A DNA stretch of 64,000 nt from Burkholderia anthina (GTDB lineage: Bacteria > Pseudomonadota > Gammaproteobacteria > Burkholderiales > Burkholderiaceae), in NCBI RefSeq assembly GCF_902498995.1, contig NZ_CABVLY010000021.1:1-64000 (forward strand), written 5' to 3'. Position 1 is the stretch's first letter, and every line of letters begins with the position of its first letter. The notes beneath the pieces are model-generated. The model was not told the DNA's origin. It was given only the letters and a program-made list of their open reading frames with translations, and ran no database searches. Below, piece after piece: positions 54,399 through 63,144 of the stretch. The position numbers were made by a program, and so were the translations under genes.

Positions 54399-55085
54399 AT
54401 GAAATCGACCCGACCCTTTCACCCGACTCCCGTCATCACGATCGACGGCCCGACTGCTTCCGGCAAGGGCACCGTCGCGGCGCTCGTCGCTGCCCATCTG
54501 GGCTTCCACTTGCTCGACAGCGGCGCGCTGTACCGTCTCGCGGCGCTCGCGAGCGTGCGCTACGGCATCGCGGCGGAGGACATCGACGCGCTTGTAAAAC
54601 TGATCGACGATCTCCACATCACGTTCCGCGAAGGCTGCGCGCAGCTCGACGGCGTCGACGTGTCGAACGACATCCGCGCCGAGGCGGTGGGCAACCGCGC
54701 GTCCGCCATCGCCGTGCACGGGCCGGTGCGTACCGCGCTCGTCGCGCGCCAGCGCGCGTTCCGCAAGACGCCGGGCCTCGTCGCCGACGGCCGCGACATG
54801 GGCACCGTGATCTTCCCGGACGCCGTGCTGAAGGTGTTCCTGACGGCCAGCGCCGAGGCACGCGCGACCAGACGGCATAAGCAATTGATGCAAAAAGGTT
54901 TTTCTGCTAATATAGATGACTTGCTCCGGGATCTGCGTGAGCGTGACGCGCGCGACAGCAATCGCGCGGCCGCGCCGCTGAAGCCCGCAGCAGATGCCAA
55001 GCTGCTCGATACGTCGGCGCTTTCGGTCGATGAAGCCGTCGACCAGGTGCTGCAGTGGTACCGGGCGCTCGGTCAGCCGGCCTGA
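54399..55085 (+). CDS. cmk: Cytidylate kinase
   Basis: 228 residues; phosphorylates CMP and dCMP with ATP. P-loop ITIDGPTASGKGTVAALVAA (about residue 13), LDSGALYRLAALASVRYG in the NMP domain, and LVADGRDMGTVIFPDAVLKVFLTAS. Start MKSTRPFHPTPVITIDG lies 13 bases after aroA. In the operon between aroA and rpsA as in other proteobacteria. Confidence 0.97.
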   Translation: MKSTRPFHPTPVITIDGPTASGKGTVAALVAAHLGFHLLDSGALYRLAALASVRYGIAAEDIDALVKLIDDLHITFREGCAQLDGVDVSNDIRAEAVGNRASAIAVHGPVRTALVARQRAFRKTPGLVADGRDMGTVIFPDAVLKVFLTASAEARATRRHKQLMQKGFSANIDDLLRDLRERDARDSNRAAAPLKPAADAKLLDTSALSVDEAVDQVLQWYRALGQPA

Positions 55086-55226
55086 GAAGGCAGGCAGCGG
55101 TAGGTGCTCCGCGCCGCAAGCGTGGAGCGTGTTTCAAACCCTTAACCCCGTATGGTCTCGATCTGGCCCTTTCAGCCTGCCATTCCGGCCGGCGTGGCAC
55201 AGCGATCCATGCACAATCAGATTTTT

Positions 55227-56939
55227 ATGTCCGACCTGCAAACCTCCACCCCGAATACCGAATCCTTTGCGGCTCTGTTCGAAGAGTCGCTGACCCGCCA
55301 AGACATGCGCGCCGGCGAAGTGATTTCCGCCGAAGTCGTGCGCGTCGACCACAACTTCGTGGTCGTCAATGCAGGCCTGAAGTCCGAGGCTTACATTCCG
55401 ATCGAGGAATTCCTGAACGATCAGGGCGAGGTTGAGGTGCAGTCGGGCGATTTCGTGTCCGTCGCAATCGACGCACTCGAAAACGGCTACGGCGACACGA
55501 TCCTGTCGCGCGACAAGGCGAAGCGCCTTGCATCGTGGCTGTCGCTGGAAAAGGCCCTCGACAACAACGAACTCGTCACCGGCACGATCACCGGCAAGGT
55601 GAAGGGCGGCATGACCGTGATGGTCAACGGCATCCGCGCGTTCCTGCCGGGTTCGCTGGTCGACACGCGTCCGGTCAAGGACACGACCCCGTACGAAGGC
55701 AAGACGCTCGAGTTCCGCGTGATCAAGCTCGATCGCAAGCGTAACAACGTCGTGCTGTCGCGTCGTGCAGTGATCGAAGCAACGCAAGGCGAAGAGCGCG
55801 CGAAGCTGCTCGAAACGCTGAAGGAAGGCGCGATCGTCAACGGCGTGGTCAAGAACATCACCGACTACGGCGCGTTCGTCGACCTCGGCGGCATCGACGG
55901 CCTGCTGCACATCACCGACATCGCATGGCGTCGTGTGCGTCACCCGAGCGAAGTCCTGTCGGTTGGCCAGGAAGTCACCGCGAAGATCCTCAAGTTCGAC
56001 CAAGAGAAGAACCGCGTCTCGCTGGGCATCAAGCAACTGGGCGACGATCCGTGGGAAGGCATCTCGCGCCGTTACCCGTCGGGCACGCGCCTGTTCGGCA
56101 AGGTCACGAACATCACTGACTACGGCGCATTCGTCGAAGTGGAATCGGGCATCGAAGGCCTGGTCCACGTGTCGGAAATGGACTGGACCAACAAGAACGT
56201 TGCGCCGTCGAAGGTTGTCCAGCTGGGCGACGAAGTCGAAGTCATGGTCCTCGAGATCGACGAAGACCGCCGTCGTATCAGCCTCGGCATGAAGCAATGC
56301 AAGCCGAATCCGTGGGATGACTTCAGCCGCAACTTCAAGAAGGGCGACAAGATCACGGGCGCAATCAAGTCGATCACCGACTTCGGCGTGTTCATCGGTC
56401 TGCCGGGCGGCATCGACGGCCTGGTTCACCTGTCGGACCTGTCGTGGAGCGAAGCCGGCGAAGAAGCTGTTCGCAAGTACAAGAAGGGCGACGAAGTCGA
56501 AGCAATCGTGCTCGGTATCGACGTCGAGAAGGAGCGCATTTCGCTCGGCATCAAGCAGCTCGAAGGCGACCCGTTCAGCAACTACGTTGCAATGAACGAC
56601 AAGGGTTCGATCGTCGACGGCGTGGTGAAGTCGGTCGATGCGAAGGGCGCGGTCATCACGCTGACGGGCGACATCGAAGGCTACCTGCGTGCATCGGAAA
56701 TCTCGCAGGATCGCGTCGAAGACGCACGCAACGTGCTGAAGGAAGGCGACAAGGTCAACGCGATGGTGATCAACATCGATCGCAAGTCGCGTGGCATCAA
56801 CCTGTCGATCAAGGCGAAGGATTCGGCTGAACAACAGGAAGCGATCCGCGGCCTGCAGTCGGACACCAGCTCGGCTGCGACCGGTACGACCAACCTCGGC
56901 GCGCTGCTGAAGGCGAAGCTCGACGGCCAGAACCAGTAA
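55227..56939 (+). CDS. rpsA: 30S ribosomal protein S1
   Basis: 570-residue RNA-binding protein that docks mRNA on the 30S subunit. Six S1 domains; the first two bind the ribosome, the last four bind mRNA. Recurrent signatures: VNGIRAFLPGSLVDTRP, NITDYGAFVDLGGIDGLLHI, NITDYGAFVEVESGIEGLVH and SITDFGVFIGLPGGIDGLVH. Start MSDLQTSTPNTESFAALFEE is typical. The leader shows no Shine-Dalgarno before the ATG at 55227 (CAATCAGATTTTT), consistent with known S1 autoregulation. Last core gene before ihfB. Confidence 0.99.
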   Translation: MSDLQTSTPNTESFAALFEESLTRQDMRAGEVISAEVVRVDHNFVVVNAGLKSEAYIPIEEFLNDQGEVEVQSGDFVSVAIDALENGYGDTILSRDKAKRLASWLSLEKALDNNELVTGTITGKVKGGMTVMVNGIRAFLPGSLVDTRPVKDTTPYEGKTLEFRVIKLDRKRNNVVLSRRAVIEATQGEERAKLLETLKEGAIVNGVVKNITDYGAFVDLGGIDGLLHITDIAWRRVRHPSEVLSVGQEVTAKILKFDQEKNRVSLGIKQLGDDPWEGISRRYPSGTRLFGKVTNITDYGAFVEVESGIEGLVHVSEMDWTNKNVAPSKVVQLGDEVEVMVLEIDEDRRRISLGMKQCKPNPWDDFSRNFKKGDKITGAIKSITDFGVFIGLPGGIDGLVHLSDLSWSEAGEEAVRKYKKGDEVEAIVLGIDVEKERISLGIKQLEGDPFSNYVAMNDKGSIVDGVVKSVDAKGAVITLTGDIEGYLRASEISQDRVEDARNVLKEGDKVNAMVINIDRKSRGINLSIKAKDSAEQQEAIRGLQSDTSSAATGTTNLGALLKAKLDGQNQ

Positions 56940-56961
56940 GCCTTACGAGGTCTGCTGAAGT

Positions 56962-57288
56962 ATGACCAAATCCGAGTTGGTCGCGCAGCTGGCATTGCGA
57001 TTTCCGCAACTTGTCCTCAAGGATGCGGATTTCGCAGTGAAAACGATGCTCGATGCGATGTCCGACGCCCTGGCGAAAGGGCATCGCATTGAAATTCGGG
57101 GTTTCGGCAGCTTCGGCCTCAACCGTCGCCCGGCGCGCGTCGGACGCAACCCGAAATCGGGGGAGAAAGTGCAGGTGCCCGAAAAGTTCGTGCCGCACTT
57201 CAAGCCTGGCAAGGAGTTGCGCGAACGCGTCGACGGCCGCGCCGGCGAGCCGCTGAAAGCTGATGATGATCCGGACGACGAGCGTTGA
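56962..57288 (+). CDS. ihfB: Integration host factor subunit beta
   Basis: 108 residues; forms the IhfA-IhfB heterodimer that bends DNA sharply. Motif GHRIEIRGFGSFGLNRRPAR then VGRNPKSGEKVQVPEK, with the intercalating Pro in the RNPKSGE arm. The C-terminal extension GRAGEPLKADDDPDDER is acidic and longer than in E. coli. It follows rpsA by 22 bases and ends at a strong terminator, closing the block. Confidence 0.98.
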   Translation: MTKSELVAQLALRFPQLVLKDADFAVKTMLDAMSDALAKGHRIEIRGFGSFGLNRRPARVGRNPKSGEKVQVPEKFVPHFKPGKELRERVDGRAGEPLKADDDPDDER

Positions 57289-57337
57289 GCGTCGTTCGGT
57301 GTGCCCGGAACCCATCCGGCGAAGGCTGAAGAAAAAA

Positions 57338-57360
57338 GCGCCCCTTGCGGGCGCTTTTTT
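57338..57360 (+). terminator. Terminator of the rpsA-ihfB block
   Basis: GCGCCC (57338-57343) pairs with GGGCGC (57349-57354) around CTTGC, flanked by six A upstream (57332-57337) and six T downstream (57355-57360). Confidence 0.94.
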
Positions 57361-57498
57361 CATTTCCGGCGACCGCGTGGCAGCCCCCGCGCGCAGGATG
57401 TGCGGTGCCGCGGAAACGCTTCCTTTACAATACGGGTCGATTCGGCGCTGCGAAGGGGAGTCGCGCGCCGCGGCAAACCTCAACAAAGAGAGGGCTAC

Positions 57499-57792
57499 AT
57501 GAAGTTTATCGTCTGGCTGATCCGGGTATTGGTGTTCGTGCTGCTGCTGGTGCTCGCGCTGGCCAATACGCAAACCGCGACGCTGAATTTCCTTGCCGGC
57601 TACACATGGCAGGCGCCGCTGATCCTGATCGGTCTCGCGTTCTTCGCCGTGGGGCTGGTGGCTGGCCTGCTGTCCGCGCTGCCTGCGATCTTCCGTTTGC
57701 GTCTCGAGAACGGGCGCTTGAAGCGCGATCTGCGCGCGGCGCGCGAAACCCCGGCCGTCGTCGACCAGCCGCCGATGCCGCCCGTCATTTAA
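57499..57792 (+). CDS. lapA: LapA, lipopolysaccharide assembly protein A
   Basis: 97-residue inner-membrane protein (DUF1049). Two helices: IVWLIRVLVFVLLLVLALAN and LILIGLAFFAVGLVAGLLSA. A short cytosolic C-terminal tail with RLRLENGRLKRDLRAARE follows. LapA partners LapB in controlling LpxC proteolysis and LPS assembly. It precedes lapB by 53 bases, the usual arrangement. GAGAGGG lies before the ATG. Confidence 0.92.
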   Translation: MKFIVWLIRVLVFVLLLVLALANTQTATLNFLAGYTWQAPLILIGLAFFAVGLVAGLLSALPAIFRLRLENGRLKRDLRAARETPAVVDQPPMPPVI

Positions 57793-57845
57793 CACGGACG
57801 CCGCGCGAGGCTCGCGCGGTTTTCGTCTCTGCTTCGATATTTCGC

Positions 57846-59018
57846 ATGGATCTGGATTTCTGGTGGTTGCTCGCGATTCCGGTGGCGTTTGCGCTCGGCT
57901 GGGCGGCGTCACGCTATGACCTGAAGAATCTCCTGTCGGAGAGCGCCAACTTGCCGCGATCGTATTTTCGCGGCCTGAATTTTCTGCTGAACGAACAACC
58001 CGACAAGGCGATCGACGCGTTCATCGAGGTCGCGAAGCTCGACCCGGAGACGGTCGAACTGCACTTCGCGCTCGGCAACCTGTTTCGCCGCCGCGGTGAA
58101 ACGGACCGCGCGATCCGCGTGCACCAGAACCTGCTGAGCCGCACCGATCTGCCCGTCAACGAGCGCGATCACGCGCTGTACGAACTCGGCCAGGATTTTC
58201 TGAAGGCCGGGCTGCTCGATCGCGCCGAGGAGGCGTTCCATCGGCTCGCCGACGGCGACTACGCGCTGGGCGCGCAGCGGGCGCTGCTGACGATCTATGA
58301 GATCGAGAAGGACTGGAACAAGTCGATCGATACCGCGAAGCGCATCGAGTCGATGAGCGAGAAGTCGCTCGGCACCGAAATCGCGCAGTTCCATTGCGAA
58401 CTTGCGCAGGACGCGCTGCAGCGCAAGAACGCGGCGGCCGCGGCCGAGCAACTGAAGCTCGCGCTCGTCGCGAACTCCCAGAACGTTCGCGCGACGATCC
58501 TGTCCGGCGATGCGGCCGAAGCGGCGGGCGACCCCGCGGCGGCGATCGAGCACTGGAAGCGTGTGGAAAAGCAGAATCCGGCTTATCTGCCGCTCGTTGC
58601 CGACAAGCTGATGAAGGCCTACGTCGCACTCGGCAAGCCGGTCGAGGGCGCCGAACTGCTGATGGACTACGTCGACCGTTATCCGTCGAACGACCTGCTC
58701 GATATTGCGTACCAGCACATCGCAGGGCTGCGCGGCCAGGAAGCGGCGCATATGCTCGCGCGCGCGCAGATGGAGAAGGCACCGAACCTGTCGGGCATGC
58801 TGCATCTGCTCGATGCGCAGATCGCGGCCGCCGACGAGCCGCGCCGCAAGGAACTTGAAATGATGCGCACGCTGATCCGGCAGCGCACCAAAAATCTGCC
58901 ACGCTATACGTGCCAGAATTGCGGTTTCCGCGCACGGCTCTTTTACTGGCAGTGCCCGGGGTGCAGCGGTTGGGAAACCTATGCGCCGCGCCGCGTCGAG
59001 CCTGCGATGCCGGGCTGA
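57846..59018 (+). CDS. lapB: LapB, lipopolysaccharide assembly protein B
   Basis: 390 residues. An N-terminal membrane anchor (DFWWLLAIPVAFALGWAASR) is followed by about nine TPRs, e.g. YFRGLNFLLNEQPDKAIDAF and ELHFALGNLFRRRGETDRAI. A C-terminal rubredoxin-like metal domain follows, with CQNCGFRARLFYWQCPGCSG (two CxxC pairs, residues about 358-376). LapB tethers FtsH to LpxC and links LPS synthesis to its rate of use. It lies directly upstream of UDP-glucose dehydrogenase and heptose genes, an LPS neighbourhood. Confidence 0.95.
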   Translation: MDLDFWWLLAIPVAFALGWAASRYDLKNLLSESANLPRSYFRGLNFLLNEQPDKAIDAFIEVAKLDPETVELHFALGNLFRRRGETDRAIRVHQNLLSRTDLPVNERDHALYELGQDFLKAGLLDRAEEAFHRLADGDYALGAQRALLTIYEIEKDWNKSIDTAKRIESMSEKSLGTEIAQFHCELAQDALQRKNAAAAAEQLKLALVANSQNVRATILSGDAAEAAGDPAAAIEHWKRVEKQNPAYLPLVADKLMKAYVALGKPVEGAELLMDYVDRYPSNDLLDIAYQHIAGLRGQEAAHMLARAQMEKAPNLSGMLHLLDAQIAAADEPRRKELEMMRTLIRQRTKNLPRYTCQNCGFRARLFYWQCPGCSGWETYAPRRVEPAMPG

Positions 59019-59107
59019 TTCCGGCTACGGCGCCGACGCGCAGCGGTTGCCGCCGGGTTCCTCCCGGCGGGGAAGTTAGTCAATTACCGGGAAGTACCGG
59101 AGCATCT

Positions 59108-60508
59108 ATGAAAATCACCATCATCGGCACCGGCTATGTCGGTCTCGTCACGGGTTCCTGTCTCGCCGAGATCGGCCACGACGTCTTCTGCCTGGACGTC
59201 GATCCGCGCAAGATCGAAATCCTGAACAACGGCGGGATGCCGATTCACGAACCCGGTCTGCAGGACATCATCGCGCGCAACCGCGCGGCGGGGCGCCTGC
59301 GGTTCTCGACCGACATCGAAGCAAGCGTCGCGCACGGCGAGATCCAGTTCATCGCGGTCGGCACGCCGCCCGACGAGGACGGCTCGGCCGATCTGCAATA
59401 CGTGCTCGAGGCCGCGCGCAACATCGGCCGTCACATGACGGGCTTCAAGGTGATCGTCGACAAGTCGACGGTGCCGGTCGGCACCGCGCAACGCGTACGC
59501 GCCGTGGTCGACGAGGCACTCGGCGCACGCGGGCTCGCGGGCAGCGTCGCGCATCGCTTTTCGGTCGTGTCGAATCCGGAGTTCCTGAAGGAGGGGGCGG
59601 CGGTCGAGGACTTCATGCGTCCGGACCGGATCATCATCGGCGTCGATGACGACGAGACGGGCACGGTCGCGCGCGAAAAGATGAAGAAGCTGTACGCGCC
59701 GTTCAACCGCAATCACGAGCGCACGATCTACATGGACGTGCGTTCGGCGGAATTCGCGAAATATGCGGCGAACGCAATGCTGGCAACGCGTATCTCGTTC
59801 ATGAACGAGATGTCGAATCTTGCAGACAAGGTCGGCGCCGACATCGAAGCCGTGCGCCGCGGGATCGGTTCCGACCCGCGCATCGGCTATCACTTCCTGT
59901 ACGCAGGCATCGGTTACGGCGGCTCGTGCTTCCCGAAGGACGTGCAGGCGCTGATCCGCACGGCCGGCGAGAACGGCCAGCCGCTGCGCATCCTGGAAGC
60001 CGTCGAAGCGGCCAACTCTGCGCAGAAGGACGTGCTGATCGGCAAGATCGAGCAGCGCTTCGGCGCGGATCTGAGCGGCCGCGAATTCGCGGTCTGGGGC
60101 CTCGCGTTCAAGCCGAATACGGACGACATGCGCGAGGCGCCGAGCCGCCGGCTGATCGCCGCATTGGTCGGGCGCGGCGCGACCGTCCGTGCGTACGACC
60201 CGGTCGCGATCGACGAGGCGCGCCGCGTGTTCGCGCTCGACCTCGGCGAAAAGCCCGACGCGCTCGCGCGCCTGCATTTCGTCGATACGCAAGATGCGGC
60301 CGTGGCGGCAGCGGACGCGCTCGTGATCGTCACCGAGTGGAAGGAATTCAGGAGCCCGGATTTCACGCGCCTGAAAACAGAATTGAAGGCACCGGTGATC
60401 TTCGACGGGCGCAACCTGTACGAGCCGGATGCGATGGCCGAACTCGGCATTGATTACTACGCGATCGGGCGCCCGCATGTCGATCCCCAGTCGCTCTCCC
60501 GTGGATGA
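59108..60508 (+). CDS. ugd: UDP-glucose 6-dehydrogenase
   Basis: 466 residues; oxidises UDP-glucose to UDP-glucuronate with two NAD+, for exopolysaccharide and the L-Ara4N lipid A decoration that gives Burkholderia its polymyxin resistance. The NAD fold KITIIGTGYVGLVTGSCLAE starts the protein; the catalytic Cys is in GIGYGGSCFPKDVQALI (about residue 280); the C-terminal domain has FAVWGLAFKPNTDDMREAPS. Start is an ATG at 59108. Its stop overlaps the hldA start by ATGA. Confidence 0.96.
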   Translation: MKITIIGTGYVGLVTGSCLAEIGHDVFCLDVDPRKIEILNNGGMPIHEPGLQDIIARNRAAGRLRFSTDIEASVAHGEIQFIAVGTPPDEDGSADLQYVLEAARNIGRHMTGFKVIVDKSTVPVGTAQRVRAVVDEALGARGLAGSVAHRFSVVSNPEFLKEGAAVEDFMRPDRIIIGVDDDETGTVAREKMKKLYAPFNRNHERTIYMDVRSAEFAKYAANAMLATRISFMNEMSNLADKVGADIEAVRRGIGSDPRIGYHFLYAGIGYGGSCFPKDVQALIRTAGENGQPLRILEAVEAANSAQKDVLIGKIEQRFGADLSGREFAVWGLAFKPNTDDMREAPSRRLIAALVGRGATVRAYDPVAIDEARRVFALDLGEKPDALARLHFVDTQDAAVAAADALVIVTEWKEFRSPDFTRLKTELKAPVIFDGRNLYEPDAMAELGIDYYAIGRPHVDPQSLSRG

Positions 60509-61464
60509 CCGCGATGACCATTCTTCGCGAAGTGGTGCCGGTACCGCGCGAGCAACTTGCGCGCTCGCGTGTGCTCGTTGTCGGTGACGTGATGCTCGAC
60601 CGCTACTGGTTCGGCAACGTCGACCGCATTTCCCCGGAGGCGCCGGTGCCGGTCGTGCACGTGCAGCGGCAGGAAGAGCGGCTCGGCGGTGCGGCCAACG
60701 TCGCGCGCAACGCCGTCACGCTCGGCGCTCAGGCCGGGCTGCTGTGCGTCGTGGGCTGCGATGAGCCCGGGGAGCGGATCGTCGAGCTGCTCGCCAGCAG
60801 CGGCGTGACGCCTCATCTCGAACGCGATGCCGCGCTGCCGACGACGATCAAGCTGCGTGTGCTCGCACGCCAGCAGCAACTGCTGCGCGTCGACTTCGAG
60901 GCGATGCCGACGCACGAGGTGCTGCTTGCCGGGCTCGCGCATTTCGATGCGCTGCTGCCGCAGCATGACGTCGTGCTGATGTCGGATTACGCGAAAGGCG
61001 GTCTGACCCACGTGACGACGATGATCGAGAAGGCGCGCGCGGCCGGCAAGACGGTGCTCGTCGATCCGAAGGGCGGCGACTGGGCGCGCTATCGCGGCGC
61101 ATCGCTGATCACGCCGAACCGCGCCGAGTTGCGCGAAGTCGTCGGTCAGTGGAAATCGGAAGACGACTTGCGCGTGCGCGTCGCCAAGCTGCGCGAGGAA
61201 CTCGACCTCGACGCGTTGCTGCTCACGCGTTCGGAAGAGGGGATGACGCTCTTTTCCGACACGGGCGAACTGCATGCGCCGGCGCTTGCGCGCGAGGTGT
61301 ACGACGTATCCGGCGCGGGCGATACGGTGATCGCGACGGTCGCGACGATGCTCGGCGCAGGCGTGCCGCTCGTCGATGCCGTCGTGCTTGCCAACCGCGC
61401 GGCGGGCATCGTGGTCGGCAAGCTCGGCACGGCTACCGTCGACTACGACGAACTGTTTCACTGA
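60505..61464 (+). CDS. hldA: D-glycero-beta-D-manno-heptose-7-phosphate kinase
   Basis: 319-residue PfkB-family kinase (RfaE domain I only). It phosphorylates heptose-7-phosphate at C1 in LPS core synthesis. Features: VLVVGDVMLDRYWFGNVDRI, GGAANVARNAVTLGAQAG, DYAKGGLTHVTTMI and the catalytic GAGDTVIATVATMLGAG. The adenylyltransferase half of HldE is absent, so a separate hldC is required elsewhere. Start at ATG 60505 overlaps the ugd stop; a second ATG at 60514 is possible. Confidence 0.94.
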   Translation: MTAMTILREVVPVPREQLARSRVLVVGDVMLDRYWFGNVDRISPEAPVPVVHVQRQEERLGGAANVARNAVTLGAQAGLLCVVGCDEPGERIVELLASSGVTPHLERDAALPTTIKLRVLARQQQLLRVDFEAMPTHEVLLAGLAHFDALLPQHDVVLMSDYAKGGLTHVTTMIEKARAAGKTVLVDPKGGDWARYRGASLITPNRAELREVVGQWKSEDDLRVRVAKLREELDLDALLLTRSEEGMTLFSDTGELHAPALAREVYDVSGAGDTVIATVATMLGAGVPLVDAVVLANRAAGIVVGKLGTATVDYDELFH

Positions 61465-61527
61465 GCGCATCCGGCGGCGGCGCCAGTGCGTCGCCGGGAT
61501 GTCTCGTACTTTTCAGGCAGGACGGTC

Positions 61528-62520
61528 ATGACCATTATCGTTACCGGCGCAGCCGGTTTTATCGGCGCGAACATCGTCAAGGCGCTCAACGAGCGCGGCG
61601 AGACGCGCATCGTCGCGGTCGACAATCTGACGCGCGCGGACAAGTTCCGCAACCTCGTCGATTGCGAGATCGACGACTATCTCGACAAGACGGAATTCGT
61701 CGAGCGCTTCGCGCGCGGCGATTTCGGCAAGGTACGCGCGGTGTTCCATGAAGGCGCCTGTTCGGACACGATGGAAACCGACGGCCGCTACATGATGGAC
61801 AACAACTTCCGCTACAGCCGCGCGGTGCTCGACGCATGCCTCGCGCAAGGCGCGCAGTTCCTGTACGCATCGTCGGCCGCGATCTACGGTGGCTCGACGC
61901 GTTTCGTCGAGGAGCGTGAAGTCGAAGCGCCGCTGAACGTCTACGGCTATTCGAAGTTCCTGTTCGACCAGGTGATCCGTCGTGTGCTGCCGAGCGCGAA
62001 GAGCCAGATCGCCGGGTTCCGCTATTTCAACGTGTATGGCCAGCGCGAGACGCACAAGGGCCGGATGGCGTCGGTTGCGTTCCACAACTTCAACCAGTTC
62101 CGTGCGGAAGGCAAGGTCAAGCTGTTCGGCGAGTACAACGGCTATGCGCCGGGCGAGCAGACGCGCGACTTCGTGTCGGTCGAGGACGTCGCGAAGGTGA
62201 ACCTGTTCTTCTTCGATCATCCGGAGAAGTCGGGCATCTTCAATCTCGGCACCGGCCGTGCGCAACCGTTCAACGACATCGCGTCGACGGTCGTGAACAC
62301 GCTGCGCGCGCTCGACAACCTGCCGCCGCTGACGCTCGCGCAGCAGGTCGAGCAGGGCTTGATCGAATACGTGCCGTTCCCCGATGCACTGCGTGGCAAG
62401 TACCAGTGCTTCACGCAGGCCGATCAGACGAAACTGCGCGCGGCCGGCTACGATGCACCGTTCTTCACCGTGCAGGAAGGTGTCGACCGCTACGTACGTT
62501 GGCTGTCCGGCCAGGTTTAA
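61528..62520 (+). CDS. hldD: ADP-L-glycero-D-manno-heptose-6-epimerase
   Basis: 330-residue SDR epimerase that gives ADP-L-glycero-D-manno-heptose for LPS core. IIVTGAAGFIGANIVKALNE binds NADP; the catalytic YxxxK is VYGYSKFLFDQVIRRV (about residue 140); FRYFNVYGQRETHKGRMASV is a family signature. The ATG at 61528 (MTIIVTGAAG) is chosen; the open frame extends 14 codons upstream without homology. It lies 63 bases after hldA. Also called rfaD. Confidence 0.97.
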   Translation: MTIIVTGAAGFIGANIVKALNERGETRIVAVDNLTRADKFRNLVDCEIDDYLDKTEFVERFARGDFGKVRAVFHEGACSDTMETDGRYMMDNNFRYSRAVLDACLAQGAQFLYASSAAIYGGSTRFVEEREVEAPLNVYGYSKFLFDQVIRRVLPSAKSQIAGFRYFNVYGQRETHKGRMASVAFHNFNQFRAEGKVKLFGEYNGYAPGEQTRDFVSVEDVAKVNLFFFDHPEKSGIFNLGTGRAQPFNDIASTVVNTLRALDNLPPLTLAQQVEQGLIEYVPFPDALRGKYQCFTQADQTKLRAAGYDAPFFTVQEGVDRYVRWLSGQV

Positions 62521-62593
62521 ACGCAAGCGCTGCATCGATAGACTGGGTCTCACGGTCGGCAGCCGCCGGCCGTTTTCATCGGAGATCCAGCAC

Positions 62594-62938
62594 ATGATCA
62601 GGAAATGGTTTGCTGCAGTTGCCATGCTCGGCGCGATCGCGTCGGCCTGGGCAGCCGTCGACGTCAACACGGCGAACGAGGATGCGCTCGTGGGCATCAA
62701 GGGCATCGGTCCTGCGCGGGCCAAGGCGATTCTCGACGAGCGCAGCGCGCGCGGCCCGTTCAGGAATGCAGAAGATCTCGCGTCGCGCGTGAAAGGCATG
62801 GGCGGCCATACGGTCGAGCGTCTTCGGCAGGAAGGCTTGACGATCGGTGCTGCGGGTTCGGCAGCGCTGGCGCCTGCCATCGGCAAACCGGCTGCGGCGA
62901 AACCCGCCGCGGCACCGGCCCGCACCGCACAAAAGTAA
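62594..62938 (+). CDS. ComEA-like helix-hairpin-helix exported protein
   Basis: 114-residue precursor with signal peptide (MIRKWFAAVAMLGAIASAWA) and a ComEA helix-hairpin-helix domain: AVDVNTANEDALVGIKGIGP then ARAKAILDERSARGPF, with the DNA-binding GIKGIGP hairpin and a second hairpin (VKGMGGHTVERL). The tail is Ala/Pro/Lys-rich. Related proteins bind incoming DNA in the periplasm during transformation; competence in this organism is not shown. Ribosome binding site GGAG before ATG. A strong terminator follows. Confidence 0.9.
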   Translation: MIRKWFAAVAMLGAIASAWAAVDVNTANEDALVGIKGIGPARAKAILDERSARGPFRNAEDLASRVKGMGGHTVERLRQEGLTIGAAGSAALAPAIGKPAAAKPAAAPARTAQK

Positions 62939-62986
62939 CGCGCACCAGACGAAAGGCTCCTTCAGTCGCCGTCGTTGCGACGGCTT

Positions 62987-63010
62987 CCCGCGGCGTGCCG
63001 CGGGCTTTTT
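62987..63010 (+). terminator. Terminator after the ComEA-like gene
   Basis: CCCGCGGC (62987-62994) pairs perfectly with GCCGCGGG (62997-63004) around GT, followed by CTTTTTGCG. Confidence 0.87.
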
Positions 63011-63144
63011 GCGTGCATGCCGCGTGTGTGCGATCGCGGATCGTGCGACGAGTCTATTCCATCGTCGCAATGGGGTTGCCGGCGCGAGCCGCGGCACTGG
63101 TTTACAATCAATCGATTGATCGGCCTCGTACTCACGGTATCTCC

